Source: Bacteriovoracaceae bacterium UBA2428 (GTDB lineage Bacteria > Bdellovibrionota > UBA2428). Taken from it: a stretch of DNA of 6,399 bases. How positions within the stretch are numbered: position 1 is the stretch's first letter; every line of letters begins with the position of its first letter. The notes beneath the pieces were generated by a model. It saw nothing but the letters and a program-made list of their open reading frames with translations. It did no database searches and had not been told where the DNA came from. The stretch covers positions 1 through 6,399 of the forward strand of contig DDRA01000132.1 of NCBI GenBank assembly GCA_002343545.1. Direction: 5' to 3'. The position numbers and the translations under genes were made by a program. Positions 1 to 6,355 of the stretch are shown here, one piece after another.

Positions 1-1720
1 GGTTGTCGACGGGCGTGTAGATCGCGAGCGGATCCGTCGTCGTGTTTTCGTTCAGGCTGCGGAAAGCGCAGAGAAAATTGCCCTTGTGCAAGAGCGTTTC
101 GCCCTCGCGGAGGGCGCGCAGGCAGGCTTCGTCGCCGTCCCGCGGTAATCCCGCCAGGAAGTCCCGGAAGTCGCGCAGGAAGACTTCTTCTTCGAGCCCG
201 CTCCATTCGACGAGCGAGGTCAGCACGTTGAAGCTCGAGTTGAGCACGAGGTAGTAAAGGAAGAGGCCGTTCCCCATCCGTTCGCTCACGACGTTACCGT
301 TCGAGCGTCGGATCGACGGCACGCTCGAAGCGAAGTTCGCGAAACCGAGTTCGGTGTATCCCGTCCCCTGGCAGTCCCGGAAATAGGCGCCCACGGGAAA
401 ACCGTCCCGCAGATCGAGCACGAGATTCTGCTGGTGGGCGCCCAGGACGATGCCGTAACGGGTGTGCGCCAACACGAGCGGGCGCACGACCTCGCGCAGG
501 TAGGCGTCGAACCAGGCGCGCGCGCGCGCCGGCGGCGCGAGGTCGGGACGCGAGGACTCGAGCAAGCGCCCGAGCGGCGAGGGGCCACCGAGCGGCGCGT
601 CCTGCGCGAGGGTGGCGAGCACGGCTTTCCCGCGCGCCGCCTCGCCCCGGAAAGGATTCTCGCGGCAAACCACGATCGTCTCGTCGAGGGCATGGCCTTC
701 GTCATCCTTCAACGCGAAGTAGGCGGGTTCGGACACGACGCGGAAGCCCGGATGCTCGGACAGAAAACGCCGCCCGAGCGGCGTCGCGAGCACATCGCAA
801 AGCTGCAAGCCACGTTCGACTTCGCGCGAAAGCAAGTGGCGGATCGAGTTGGTGAGTTTCACGCTCATCGAAAACTTGAGCATGAACGGAGCGTCTTCGC
901 GGTAGACCGAACGCAGCGACGAGGTCGGGTGCCAATCGCGGACGGACTGGCCTACCCGCCGGAAACGCCCTTCCTCCAGGTAGCGACCCACGACGGGATG
1001 GCGGCGGAGCGCCGCGGCCTGCCAAGGATGAAAGGGGACGAGCGGACGGCCCGCGCGCCGGGCTTCATCCAGGACCGGCTCCGCGAGGCCGTCGGCGCGC
1101 GCGAGCTCAAGGCACCAATCGCTATCCGCGAAGCTCCGTGCCTTCGACTCGAAGAGAATCGCGGGGTCGACCGAGTACCACGCCATGCGGAAGGCCCCGG
1201 CGAACTCGGGCGAGTACGCGCGCATGTCCGCTTCGTCGAATTCGTCCCGGCTCTTGGGCGTCGGATGGAAGTTGTGACCGATGACGAGGCCTTGTTCGGC
1301 CGCGAGAAAGTTCCAGTCGGGTGCCCGGTCGCTTGACCACTCGTCGCCTCGCCGCTCGAGCGTTCGCTCGATCGTCGCGAGGCTCTCGGCGACCCGGCCC
1401 GTGAAGAGGCGCAACGCTTCGGGCGAAGTCCCAAAGCTCGTCGCCAGATGACGACTCAGGACGTCGACGACGCGCGCGAAGTCGAGCTTCGCGGCATCGC
1501 CGCTCGCGCGACGAAGCTCGAAGGAGTCGTAGCGATGGCGACCCAAGCGCGAAAAGCGCCGCAGGCCGAGCACGAGGGAGGCGTCGTCCTCGAGGGGGAT
1601 GCGGATCTCCGTGCGGTCGCCCTCGCGCGCGACCCGGTAGCCGTTCCACTCCCTCAGCAGGGAGTTCAGAAAGCAGCTCGCCGAATGTTCGGTGGCCAAA
1701 GTTTTCGCCGACGACGTCAC
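1..1720 (-). CDS. NIS siderophore synthetase, IucA/IucC family (3' end cut by window edge)
   Basis: This is an ATP-dependent NRPS-independent siderophore (NIS) synthetase. The family condenses a carboxylic acid such as citrate with an amine, hydroxylamine or alcohol through an acyl-adenylate in the cytoplasm. The reading frame is open for 573 codons from GTG at 1720 to the window edge. Visible family motifs are GHNFHPTPKSRDEF (residues 148-161), HPTSSLRS (264-271, the nucleotide-binding S-x-R segment), K282, the TN-x-x-R element (290-294), GAHQQN (427-432) and FRDCQG (447-452). The C-terminal part, from about residue 480, fits the FhuF-like domain and holds HKGNFLCAFR (545-554). The visible end, YTPVDN, resembles the terminal NPL-type tail of the family, so only a few residues should be missing. 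The GTG start overlaps the upstream exporter stop (GTGA) and has GGAG 8 bases before it; an in-frame GTG at 1750 is an alternative. The substrate cannot be assigned. Most homologues have Glu where Gly427 sits here. Confidence 0.93.
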   Translation of the reverse strand, partial: MTSSAKTLATEHSASCFLNSLLREWNGYRVAREGDRTEIRIPLEDDASLVLGLRRFSRLGRHRYDSFELRRASGDAAKLDFARVVDVLSRHLATSFGTSPEALRLFTGRVAESLATIERTLERRGDEWSSDRAPDWNFLAAEQGLVIGHNFHPTPKSRDEFDEADMRAYSPEFAGAFRMAWYSVDPAILFESKARSFADSDWCLELARADGLAEPVLDEARRAGRPLVPFHPWQAAALRRHPVVGRYLEEGRFRRVGQSVRDWHPTSSLRSVYREDAPFMLKFSMSVKLTNSIRHLLSREVERGLQLCDVLATPLGRRFLSEHPGFRVVSEPAYFALKDDEGHALDETIVVCRENPFRGEAARGKAVLATLAQDAPLGGPSPLGRLLESSRPDLAPPARARAWFDAYLREVVRPLVLAHTRYGIVLGAHQQNLVLDLRDGFPVGAYFRDCQGTGYTELGFANFASSVPSIRRSNGNVVSERMGNGLFLYYLVLNSSFNVLTSLVEWSGLEEEVFLRDFRDFLAGLPRDGDEACLRALREGETLLHKGNFLCAFRSLNENTTTDPLAIYTPVDN

Positions 1721-2901
1721 GCCGATTTCTCCGTCCGCAGCGGAAGCCACGCGCCTTGCCGAAGCGCGGCCCACGCCGCGATCCCCAGCGCCAGGCCCAA
1801 GAGCCAAGGCGCGATCGCGCCGCCGCCGAAGCGGAACGCGAAGGCCGAAACGAGGGCGCCGACGGCGTAGCCCAACGTTTGCACGCTCGCGAGTCGTCCC
1901 GCGCGACGACCGACCGAAGTCGAGTCCGCGCTCGGACGCGAAAGCGCCAAGTAGGCCGGCGGAACGAGCCCCAAACCGACGACGAAAAACGCGGTCGCGA
2001 GCGAGAGCGCGGCGAAAGACCCAAGTGAGAAGAAGAGCGACGCCCCCGCGGCAAGACTCAGCGCGCCCACGACGAGCGCGCGCCTCGGCGCCGGGCGCCA
2101 AAGCCCGCGGGCCAAGGCCTGAACGACGAAAACCCCGACACTCGCCGCGAGCAGGACGCGCCCGCCGAGCGCGCTCGCCCCGACGCCGTCGAGCGCGAAG
2201 GCCGCCTGCAAAGTCCCGCCGAGCGAGGAGTTGAGCGCTTCGGCGAAAATCGCGAACAAGAAGGCCACGACCAGTATCCCGACCGGAAGCGTGTCCGCTT
2301 TCGGCGCGCGCGAGCGGCCCGACGCCGGACGCGGCGCCGGCCCCGAAGCCCTCGCCGAGAAGTTCACCGCGACCAGCGCGGCCACGAGCACGAGGGCGCA
2401 CGCGACGAGACGCGTGGCTTCCTCGGCGAAGAGCACGACCGCGGCCACCCCCGCGACGCGACCAAAGCCCAGGCCCAAAGAATGATCGAGCATGGCGCGG
2501 GCGCGCTCCGCGGGCGCGCTCAGGTCCTCGCGCAGCGCCTGGCTCACGGGCACGAGGGCCGAAGCCCCCAGCCCGTACACGACCCGGCCCGCGGAGAGAA
2601 TCGCGAAGGCGACGCCGGACGAGATCGACGGCACGACGACGAGCAGCCACAGCGAGAAAAGCGAGACCGCGAGCGCGAGGCTGCCGAAGGCGAGCACGCG
2701 AACGCGCCCCCATTCGTCGCTCTTCGCCGACCAGGCGGGCGCCCCGAAGAGAAAGAGAAAAGATCCCACGCCGAAGCAAGCGACGAGCGTGGCGAGACTC
2801 AACCCCGTGCGTTCCGCGAGCAGAGGGTAGAGCGTGATCGCGAGGCCCTGCGCCGCGCTGAAGGCCACGGCGTTCGCCGCGGCGAGCCGGCGCTCAAGCA
2901 T
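1717..2901 (-). CDS. MFS transporter, probable siderophore exporter
   Basis: This 394-residue protein has the length and 12-helix hydrophobicity pattern of a major facilitator superfamily transporter. The loop between helices 2 and 3 carries a motif-A-like segment, SAKSDEWGRVRVL (58-70), with the expected D-x-x-G-R core. The fourth helix region has AGRVVYGLGAS (104-114), like motif B with its conserved Arg. A basic, Pro/Ala-rich central loop (about 182-203) separates the two six-helix halves. It lies between a PepSY membrane protein and an NIS synthetase, overlapping both (8 bases upstream, 4 bases downstream), so the three are almost certainly translated in a coupled way. MFS exporters are the usual secretion route for NIS siderophores, which supports efflux of the product across the inner membrane. 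That role is inferred from context; import of a ferric siderophore or another cargo is possible. The ATG at 2901 has no strong Shine-Dalgarno, consistent with translational coupling. Confidence 0.86.
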   Translation of the reverse strand: MLERRLAAANAVAFSAAQGLAITLYPLLAERTGLSLATLVACFGVGSFLFLFGAPAWSAKSDEWGRVRVLAFGSLALAVSLFSLWLLVVVPSISSGVAFAILSAGRVVYGLGASALVPVSQALREDLSAPAERARAMLDHSLGLGFGRVAGVAAVVLFAEEATRLVACALVLVAALVAVNFSARASGPAPRPASGRSRAPKADTLPVGILVVAFLFAIFAEALNSSLGGTLQAAFALDGVGASALGGRVLLAASVGVFVVQALARGLWRPAPRRALVVGALSLAAGASLFFSLGSFAALSLATAFFVVGLGLVPPAYLALSRPSADSTSVGRRAGRLASVQTLGYAVGALVSAFAFRFGGGAIAPWLLGLALGIAAWAALRQGAWLPLRTEKSA

Positions 2902-4201
2902 GGCGCCGCCGCACGCGCAAAAACGCGAAGAGAGGCAGGGCCACCAAGGCCACGGCGATCGCCGCGAAGGGGCCCGTCGCGAAGAGCGCGGCGACGAGGC
3001 CCAGCCCCGTCAGGAGCGCGAGCAAGATCGGCACGGGGTAAGGCGAAGCCCCGCGAGCGCGGGGCGACTCGCGGGGGCCGCGAGGCTTCGTCACCGAAAC
3101 TTCGACGCGTTTGCGGCGCCTTACCCACCAGGCCGCGGCGCCGAGTAGGGCCACGGCGAGCGAGGCCAGCGTGAAAAGCGCCCAGAGGACCTTAAGCGGC
3201 CAACCGCCGTAGTCGCCGAAGTGCAGGGGTTCCGAAAGCAGGACGAGCTTGAGGTAAAGCGGCAGTTCCATCGTGCGCGCGAGCACGCCGTTCTGCGCGT
3301 TCACCACGACGAGCTCGCTCAGTCGTTCCGTGAACGGATCGCTTCCGTTCACGAGGAAAAGGTAATGCCCGGGAATTCCGTATTCCGTATCGGGGAACGA
3401 GAGATAAGTCGGTGCCCAACCGGGCTTCGCGGCGAGCGCCGTTCCCACGACCTGCGCGAGCGACGCCGGATCGATCGCGGCGGGCGCGGAGCCTTCGTAT
3501 TGGCGGGAAAGCTCGGCGAGGCTGCGCGCCTGGAAAAGCTTGATGAGCACGCCGTTGAACGCCAGGAAAACGCCGCTCAGCGCGACGACGAGCGCCCACC
3601 CGAAAGTCACCATGCCGATGAACTTGTGCCAATCGACGAGCCGAGGAACCCGCGCCGCGCGGATCTCGCGCCACGAGCGGCCCTTCATGAAATTGCCGTA
3701 GATCAGGAAGCCCGAGAAGAGCATGAACGCGTAGACCAGGCCCACGAGCCCCACGTAGAGCTTGCCGTTGGATCCCATCAGCAATTCCCGGTGCAGGCGC
3801 AACGTCCAGTCGAAGAAACCCGAAGCGGGCGCCGGCGGCGCCGCGAGCTCGCGACCGCTCTCGAGCCCGAAGATGGCCTTGCGCGCGCCGCGCAGTTTCG
3901 TCGCGCCGTCCCGCCCCAGGCGCACGTTGAGCACGCTCGCGTCCTGGTCGTCGGGGTAAAAGGCGAGCGGACGGTCCCCGGGATAAAGACGAAGCGCTTC
4001 GCTCAGCACCGCGGCGTAGCCTCGGGGCAAGTCCCCGTGCTCGACGACGACCGCGCTCGTCGACGCTCCCCCCTGGATCTCGTCCTTGAAGAGCAAGAGG
4101 AGTCCCGACACCGAGAACACGATGAGATGCAGCAGCACGAAGAGCCCCGCGTAGACGTGCGCTTTGTAGAATTTGCGAAAGAGTTCCTGCTTGGATGCCA
4201 C
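2894..4201 (-). CDS. PepSY-associated transmembrane protein, putative ferric-siderophore reductase
   Basis: This 435-residue inner-membrane protein belongs to the PepSY_TM family (PiuB/FoxB-like), iron-regulated proteins often found beside siderophore genes. FoxB-type members bind haem through conserved His residues and reduce ferric siderophores. Helices are visible at about 15-38, 146-169, 196-219 and 334-360, with two periplasmic-type regions between them (about 40-130 and 225-325). His residues sit at family-like positions near the membrane: H15 and H25 in helix 1, H137 (DWTLRLHREL), H192 (RLVDWHKFIG) and H327 (SEPLHFGDYGGWP). After a basic linker (361-384) come two further hydrophobic segments (about 389-409 and 411-428), beyond the usual four-helix core. 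The GTG start at 4201 is fixed by an in-frame TAA five codons upstream; GGA lies shortly before it. This is the first gene of the minus-strand operon, directly downstream of the Fur box. Reductase activity is inferred from the family, not proven. Confidence 0.9.
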   Translation of the reverse strand: MASKQELFRKFYKAHVYAGLFVLLHLIVFSVSGLLLLFKDEIQGGASTSAVVVEHGDLPRGYAAVLSEALRLYPGDRPLAFYPDDQDASVLNVRLGRDGATKLRGARKAIFGLESGRELAAPPAPASGFFDWTLRLHRELLMGSNGKLYVGLVGLVYAFMLFSGFLIYGNFMKGRSWREIRAARVPRLVDWHKFIGMVTFGWALVVALSGVFLAFNGVLIKLFQARSLAELSRQYEGSAPAAIDPASLAQVVGTALAAKPGWAPTYLSFPDTEYGIPGHYLFLVNGSDPFTERLSELVVVNAQNGVLARTMELPLYLKLVLLSEPLHFGDYGGWPLKVLWALFTLASLAVALLGAAAWWVRRRKRVEVSVTKPRGPRESPRARGASPYPVPILLALLTGLGLVAALFATGPFAAIAVALVALPLFAFLRVRRRHA

Positions 4202-4210
4202 GGTTCCGAG

Positions 4211-4239
4211 GTCTTAGGGGGGCAACTTTTTCGCGTCAA
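4211..4239 (-). promoter_or_regulatory. Candidate promoter of the siderophore operon
   Basis: On the minus strand, TTGACG (4239-4234, 5 of 6 to the -35 consensus) is followed after exactly 17 bases by TAAGAC (4216-4211). This is the same hexamer and spacing as on the tonB side. Transcription would begin only a few bases before the GTG at 4201, giving a nearly leaderless mRNA. The -10 is weak, so TAAGAC could instead be part of an operator or leader element. Confidence 0.33.
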
Positions 4240-4240
4240 C

Positions 4241-4259
4241 GAAATTGATAATCGTTCTC
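4241..4259. promoter_or_regulatory. Fur box in the divergent tonB / siderophore-operon control region
   Basis: The 19 bases match the classical Fur consensus GATAATGATAATCATTATC at 15 positions. Viewed as a 7-1-7 palindrome (4246-4260), the left half TGATAAT is perfect and the right half GTTCTCA matches 5 of 7. It lies between the divergent starts at 4201 and 4287 and covers a candidate -35 element of the tonB promoter. Fur loaded with Fe(II) would therefore be expected to repress both arms in iron-replete cells. The binding site is seen in the sequence; the dual repression is inferred. Confidence 0.85.
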
Positions 4260-4273
4260 ATATTTGTTAAGAC
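4245..4273 (+). promoter_or_regulatory. Candidate promoter of tonB
   Basis: TTGATA (4245-4250) matches the sigma-70 -35 consensus at 5 of 6 positions. Seventeen bases later lies TAAGAC (4268-4273), a poor -10 that keeps T1, A2 and A5. The -35 is inside the Fur box, which would give direct steric repression. A start about 7 bases past the -10 leaves a very short leader before ATG 4287, which is a reason for caution. Confidence 0.35.
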
Positions 4274-4286
4274 TTCGAAAGACCCG

Positions 4287-5006
4287 ATGTCTTTTCTCGA
4301 AGCGAGCCTCGCGGAGGCCCCATTTCGCTCGAGCCCTTGGCGGGGCTATTCCTCCCTTGGGGTATCGCTCGTCCTGCACGCGTCGCTCGTCGCGGCCGGC
4401 CTTTGGCTTTTCTCGACGTCGCAAGCCCTTCGCCTCGCCATCCCGAAAGGTTCCCGCGAAGGTCTCGCGATCGCCTCGGCTCCGATTCATTACGTCAGCC
4501 TGCGCGAGCTCCCCCGCGTCGCGGGCGCGAATCTCTCCGCGCAAGCGCGCGCCACCGCCGTCGCGAACTCCGCGATGACCTTAAGGGATCGGAAGGCGCC
4601 GAGCGCGGCGGCCACGGTGAGTTCCCCGAGCGGCGACGCGGCGAGCGCGGGCGAAGGCGGTCTCGGCGGAGATCCGCGCGCTTCGACGCCCGGCCGCGCC
4701 GACGGAGACGCCCCGGCTTCGCCCGTCGCGATCTACCTTTACGGATTGCGCGCCCTCATCGACCAACGCAAAAGCTACCCCGCCCTCGCCCGTCGTCGCG
4801 GCGAGGAAGGAACGGTTCTCGTGGCGCTCGTCGTGGGGCGAGACGGTAGCCTTTCGGATCTGAAGCTGCGAAGGGGATCGGGATCGGCGCGGCTGGATGC
4901 CGCCGCCCTCGAAACGGTCGCATCGGTCCAAAGTTTCCGACCGCTTCCGCCGGAGATCGCGGCGGAGAGCCTGAGCGTCGAGATCCCGATCGAATACTCT
5001 CTCTGA
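4287..5006 (+). CDS. tonB: TonB energy-transducing protein
   Basis: TonB couples the proton motive force of ExbB/ExbD to outer-membrane receptors such as those for ferric siderophores. The 239-residue protein has a single N-terminal anchor (about 22-42). It contains SLVLHASLVAAGLWL, which aligns with the S-x-x-x-H motif of E. coli TonB (S16/H20; here S27/H31). The C-terminal domain (about 148-239) has the family landmarks in order: YLYGLRALIDQRKSYP, EEGTVLVALVVGRDGS, GSGSARLDAAAL, FRPLP and a final beta strand ending IEYSL. The spacer (about 43-147) is Ala/Ser/Gly-rich rather than the usual run of EP/KP repeats. I chose ATG at 4287 over an in-frame TTG at 4245, because the TTG lies in the Fur box and adds an atypical N-terminus. 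The Shine-Dalgarno is weak (AAAGA). The gene is divergent from the siderophore operon and shares its Fur box. No exbB or exbD is in the window. Confidence 0.93.
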   Translation: MSFLEASLAEAPFRSSPWRGYSSLGVSLVLHASLVAAGLWLFSTSQALRLAIPKGSREGLAIASAPIHYVSLRELPRVAGANLSAQARATAVANSAMTLRDRKAPSAAATVSSPSGDAASAGEGGLGGDPRASTPGRADGDAPASPVAIYLYGLRALIDQRKSYPALARRRGEEGTVLVALVVGRDGSLSDLKLRRGSGSARLDAAALETVASVQSFRPLPPEIAAESLSVEIPIEYSL

Positions 5007-5009
5007 AGA

Positions 5010-5034
5010 CGGGAGGTCGCCCGAATGCCTCCCG
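5010..5034 (+). terminator. Hairpin downstream of tonB, possible terminator
   Basis: CGGGAGG (5010-5016) pairs with CCTCCCG (5028-5034), giving a 7-base-pair GC stem with an 11-base loop that starts three bases after the tonB stop. No T-run follows, so it is not a canonical Rho-independent terminator. It may still protect the 3' end or act with Rho. Confidence 0.4.
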
Positions 5035-5159
5035 CCCTCGAGCCCAAAACCCGGCTCATCGTCCTTCCAGCGGCCCCCCGCGAAAGCTCGGGATATTCAC
5101 GAGTTACGAGTCTTAGTGGAGCTTCGATCGCCGGAAGATAGTTCAAGTTAGTCCCGCGG

Positions 5160-5176
5160 GTTAGGAGTGGCCTAAC
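5160..5176. repeat. Inverted repeat GTTAGG-N5-CCTAAC upstream of the regulator gene
   Basis: A perfect 6-base inverted repeat with a 5-base centre ends 27 bases before the ATG at 5204. A third GTTAG copy lies at 5147-5151, 13 bases upstream of the first arm in the same orientation. The position suits an operator, perhaps for autoregulation by the winged-helix protein encoded next, or a small mRNA hairpin. Both readings are inference. Confidence 0.35.
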
Positions 5177-5203
5177 AAAACGACGCAGGATAACAAGATT
5201 CCG

Positions 5204-6355
5204 ATGAACGGAGCGCTCGCCGATATCCTCGAAGCCGACCAGGATCGCATCGCGAGCCTGCACCTTGGCACCAGCCCGGCGCCGGATCCCCTCGCGAAAA
5301 CCTACGCCCACGCGCTTTTTCATTACCACGCGGCGGATGTCGCCGAACTCGAGCGCGTGGCGTCTTCCTCCGAACTCCTGAAGGCCCTCACCGACGCGCA
5401 GCGGAGCTGGCTGCGTTCCGTCGTCGCCGTCCGCGTCCTCCTCAAGTCGGGCGGGCTTTCCGTCGTCAGCTTGAGCTTGGTGCCGCCGCCACCGGGGAGC
5501 GAAGGTCTCGAGCAGGCCGAATGGGATTTCGTCGTCGCGCTCGCCGAGGACCGCCTCCGGCGGAACGAAGAAGCCATCGCCGCTTACGAACGGGCGCGCC
5601 GCGGGTTCACGGAGCACGCCTGCCCTCGCAAAGCCCTCATCTGTCTGCACAACCGCATCTGCGTACAGAGCCGCGCCGAACCCGAGAAACCCCTTTTCAA
5701 GGAATACGATTTCCTTCGTCGCCAAGCCGGCCTCCTCGGAGAAACGCTCGTGAGCGGGATGGCGCTCGTGAACCTCTCGCGCGAGCACCAGAAGCTCGGT
5801 AACCTGGAACTCGCGCTCGAGCACGCCGAGCTCGCAATCACCACGCTCGGCAACCAACGCGGTTCCCTGAACTACTATTACGCCCTGGCCCAACGGGTCG
5901 ACGTCCTCATGCATCTCGGCCGCAAGGATGAAGCCACGACCGAGCTCCAAGCCTGCCGCGAATGCGGCGATCCCGAAATGAAGAAGATCGTCGGGATCCT
6001 GGAGGCGGCGCTTGGGCTCAGCCGCCTTCCCGTGGGCTCGACCGAGCAGTTGACGCCGGCGTGGGTCGAGCGTTGGCGGAATCTGCGCGAAGCTCCCGCC
6101 TTCCGCGTGGCCGAAGGCACGATGGAAGCCCGGCTGCTCTCCATGCTGCAAGAAGGCGCGCGCGACAAGTTCGACCTCATGGACGAACTTTACGGCCGCC
6201 AACTCTCGTTGGACGTGAAAGAAAATCGGCTGAAGAACCTCATGAACCGCTTGCGCAACAAGATCGCGCCTCGCCTTATCCACGTGAGCGAAGGCCGATA
6301 TTCTCTCGGCGCGGATATCGAAAAGACCAAGAACTCGGAAGGGCAGAACCCATGA
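5204..6355 (+). CDS. TPR-like protein with C-terminal winged-helix DNA-binding domain
   Basis: I do not recognise a named family for this 383-residue, apparently cytoplasmic protein; no signal peptide or membrane segment is visible. Residues about 105-252 form helical pairs of TPR type, for example NEEAIAAYERARRGF (121-135), HQKLGNLELALEHAELAI (195-212) and YALAQRVDVLMHLGRKDEA (226-244). Residues about 307-369 resemble the OmpR-type winged helix: EARLLSMLQ, then FDLMDELYG, a probable recognition helix KENRLKNLMNRLRNKI (339-354), and a wing ending IHVSEGRYSLG. This is the reverse order of SARP/AfsR proteins, where the winged helix comes first and the TPR part second. Five cysteines are present: C140, C147, C153 and a C-x-x-C at 251-254. 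The ATG at 5204 is preceded by AGGA, though 13 bases away, and by an in-frame TAG at 5162. Its stop overlaps the next start. A transcription regulator that senses a protein or peptide through the TPR part is the likeliest role. Confidence 0.82.
   Translation: MNGALADILEADQDRIASLHLGTSPAPDPLAKTYAHALFHYHAADVAELERVASSSELLKALTDAQRSWLRSVVAVRVLLKSGGLSVVSLSLVPPPPGSEGLEQAEWDFVVALAEDRLRRNEEAIAAYERARRGFTEHACPRKALICLHNRICVQSRAEPEKPLFKEYDFLRRQAGLLGETLVSGMALVNLSREHQKLGNLELALEHAELAITTLGNQRGSLNYYYALAQRVDVLMHLGRKDEATTELQACRECGDPEMKKIVGILEAALGLSRLPVGSTEQLTPAWVERWRNLREAPAFRVAEGTMEARLLSMLQEGARDKFDLMDELYGRQLSLDVKENRLKNLMNRLRNKIAPRLIHVSEGRYSLGADIEKTKNSEGQNP

Larger units (their letters stand above)
5007..5203. other. 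Intergenic region between tonB and the TPR/winged-helix gene
   Basis: This 197-base stretch has no supported gene. It holds a hairpin just after tonB, a short tandem repeat (ACGAGTT at 5099-5105, then ACGAGTC at 5106-5112), an 8-base palindrome CCCGCGGG (5153-5160), and GTTAG elements just before the next gene. No convincing sigma-70 promoter was found by eye, though a promoter for the downstream gene is expected here. Confidence 0.7.

Noticed and set aside
434..1336. A 300-codon plus-strand open frame opposite the NIS synthetase.
   Set aside because: The minus-strand frame carries all NIS motifs without interruption. The plus-strand product is charged, low in pattern and lacks any family signature.
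1717..1720. Possible frameshift or gene fusion where the MFS and synthetase genes meet.
   Set aside because: Both ends are complete: the MFS stop and the synthetase GTG form an ordinary 4-base GTGA overlap with a Shine-Dalgarno upstream.
1122..2054. A 310-codon minus-strand open frame spanning the junction of the MFS and synthetase genes.
   Set aside because: It is an Arg-rich out-of-frame product overlapping two genes with strong family evidence in other frames.
3221..4270. A 349-codon plus-strand open frame opposite the PepSY membrane protein.
   Set aside because: It is His/Arg/Glu-rich, which is the expected antisense product of hydrophobic codons, and it runs through the Fur box. The opposite strand encodes a clear membrane protein.
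4245..4286. An upstream TTG start for TonB that adds 14 residues.
   Set aside because: The TTG lies within the Fur box and the candidate -35, so it would hardly be transcribed. The ATG at 4287 places the SxxxH anchor at a normal distance from the N-terminus.
4775..6283. A 502-codon open frame on the minus strand, antisense to the end of tonB and to the TPR/winged-helix gene.
   Set aside because: It shows no recognisable domain and runs through the intergenic region and across two well-supported plus-strand genes. Long antisense frames are common in GC-rich DNA with strong third-position bias.
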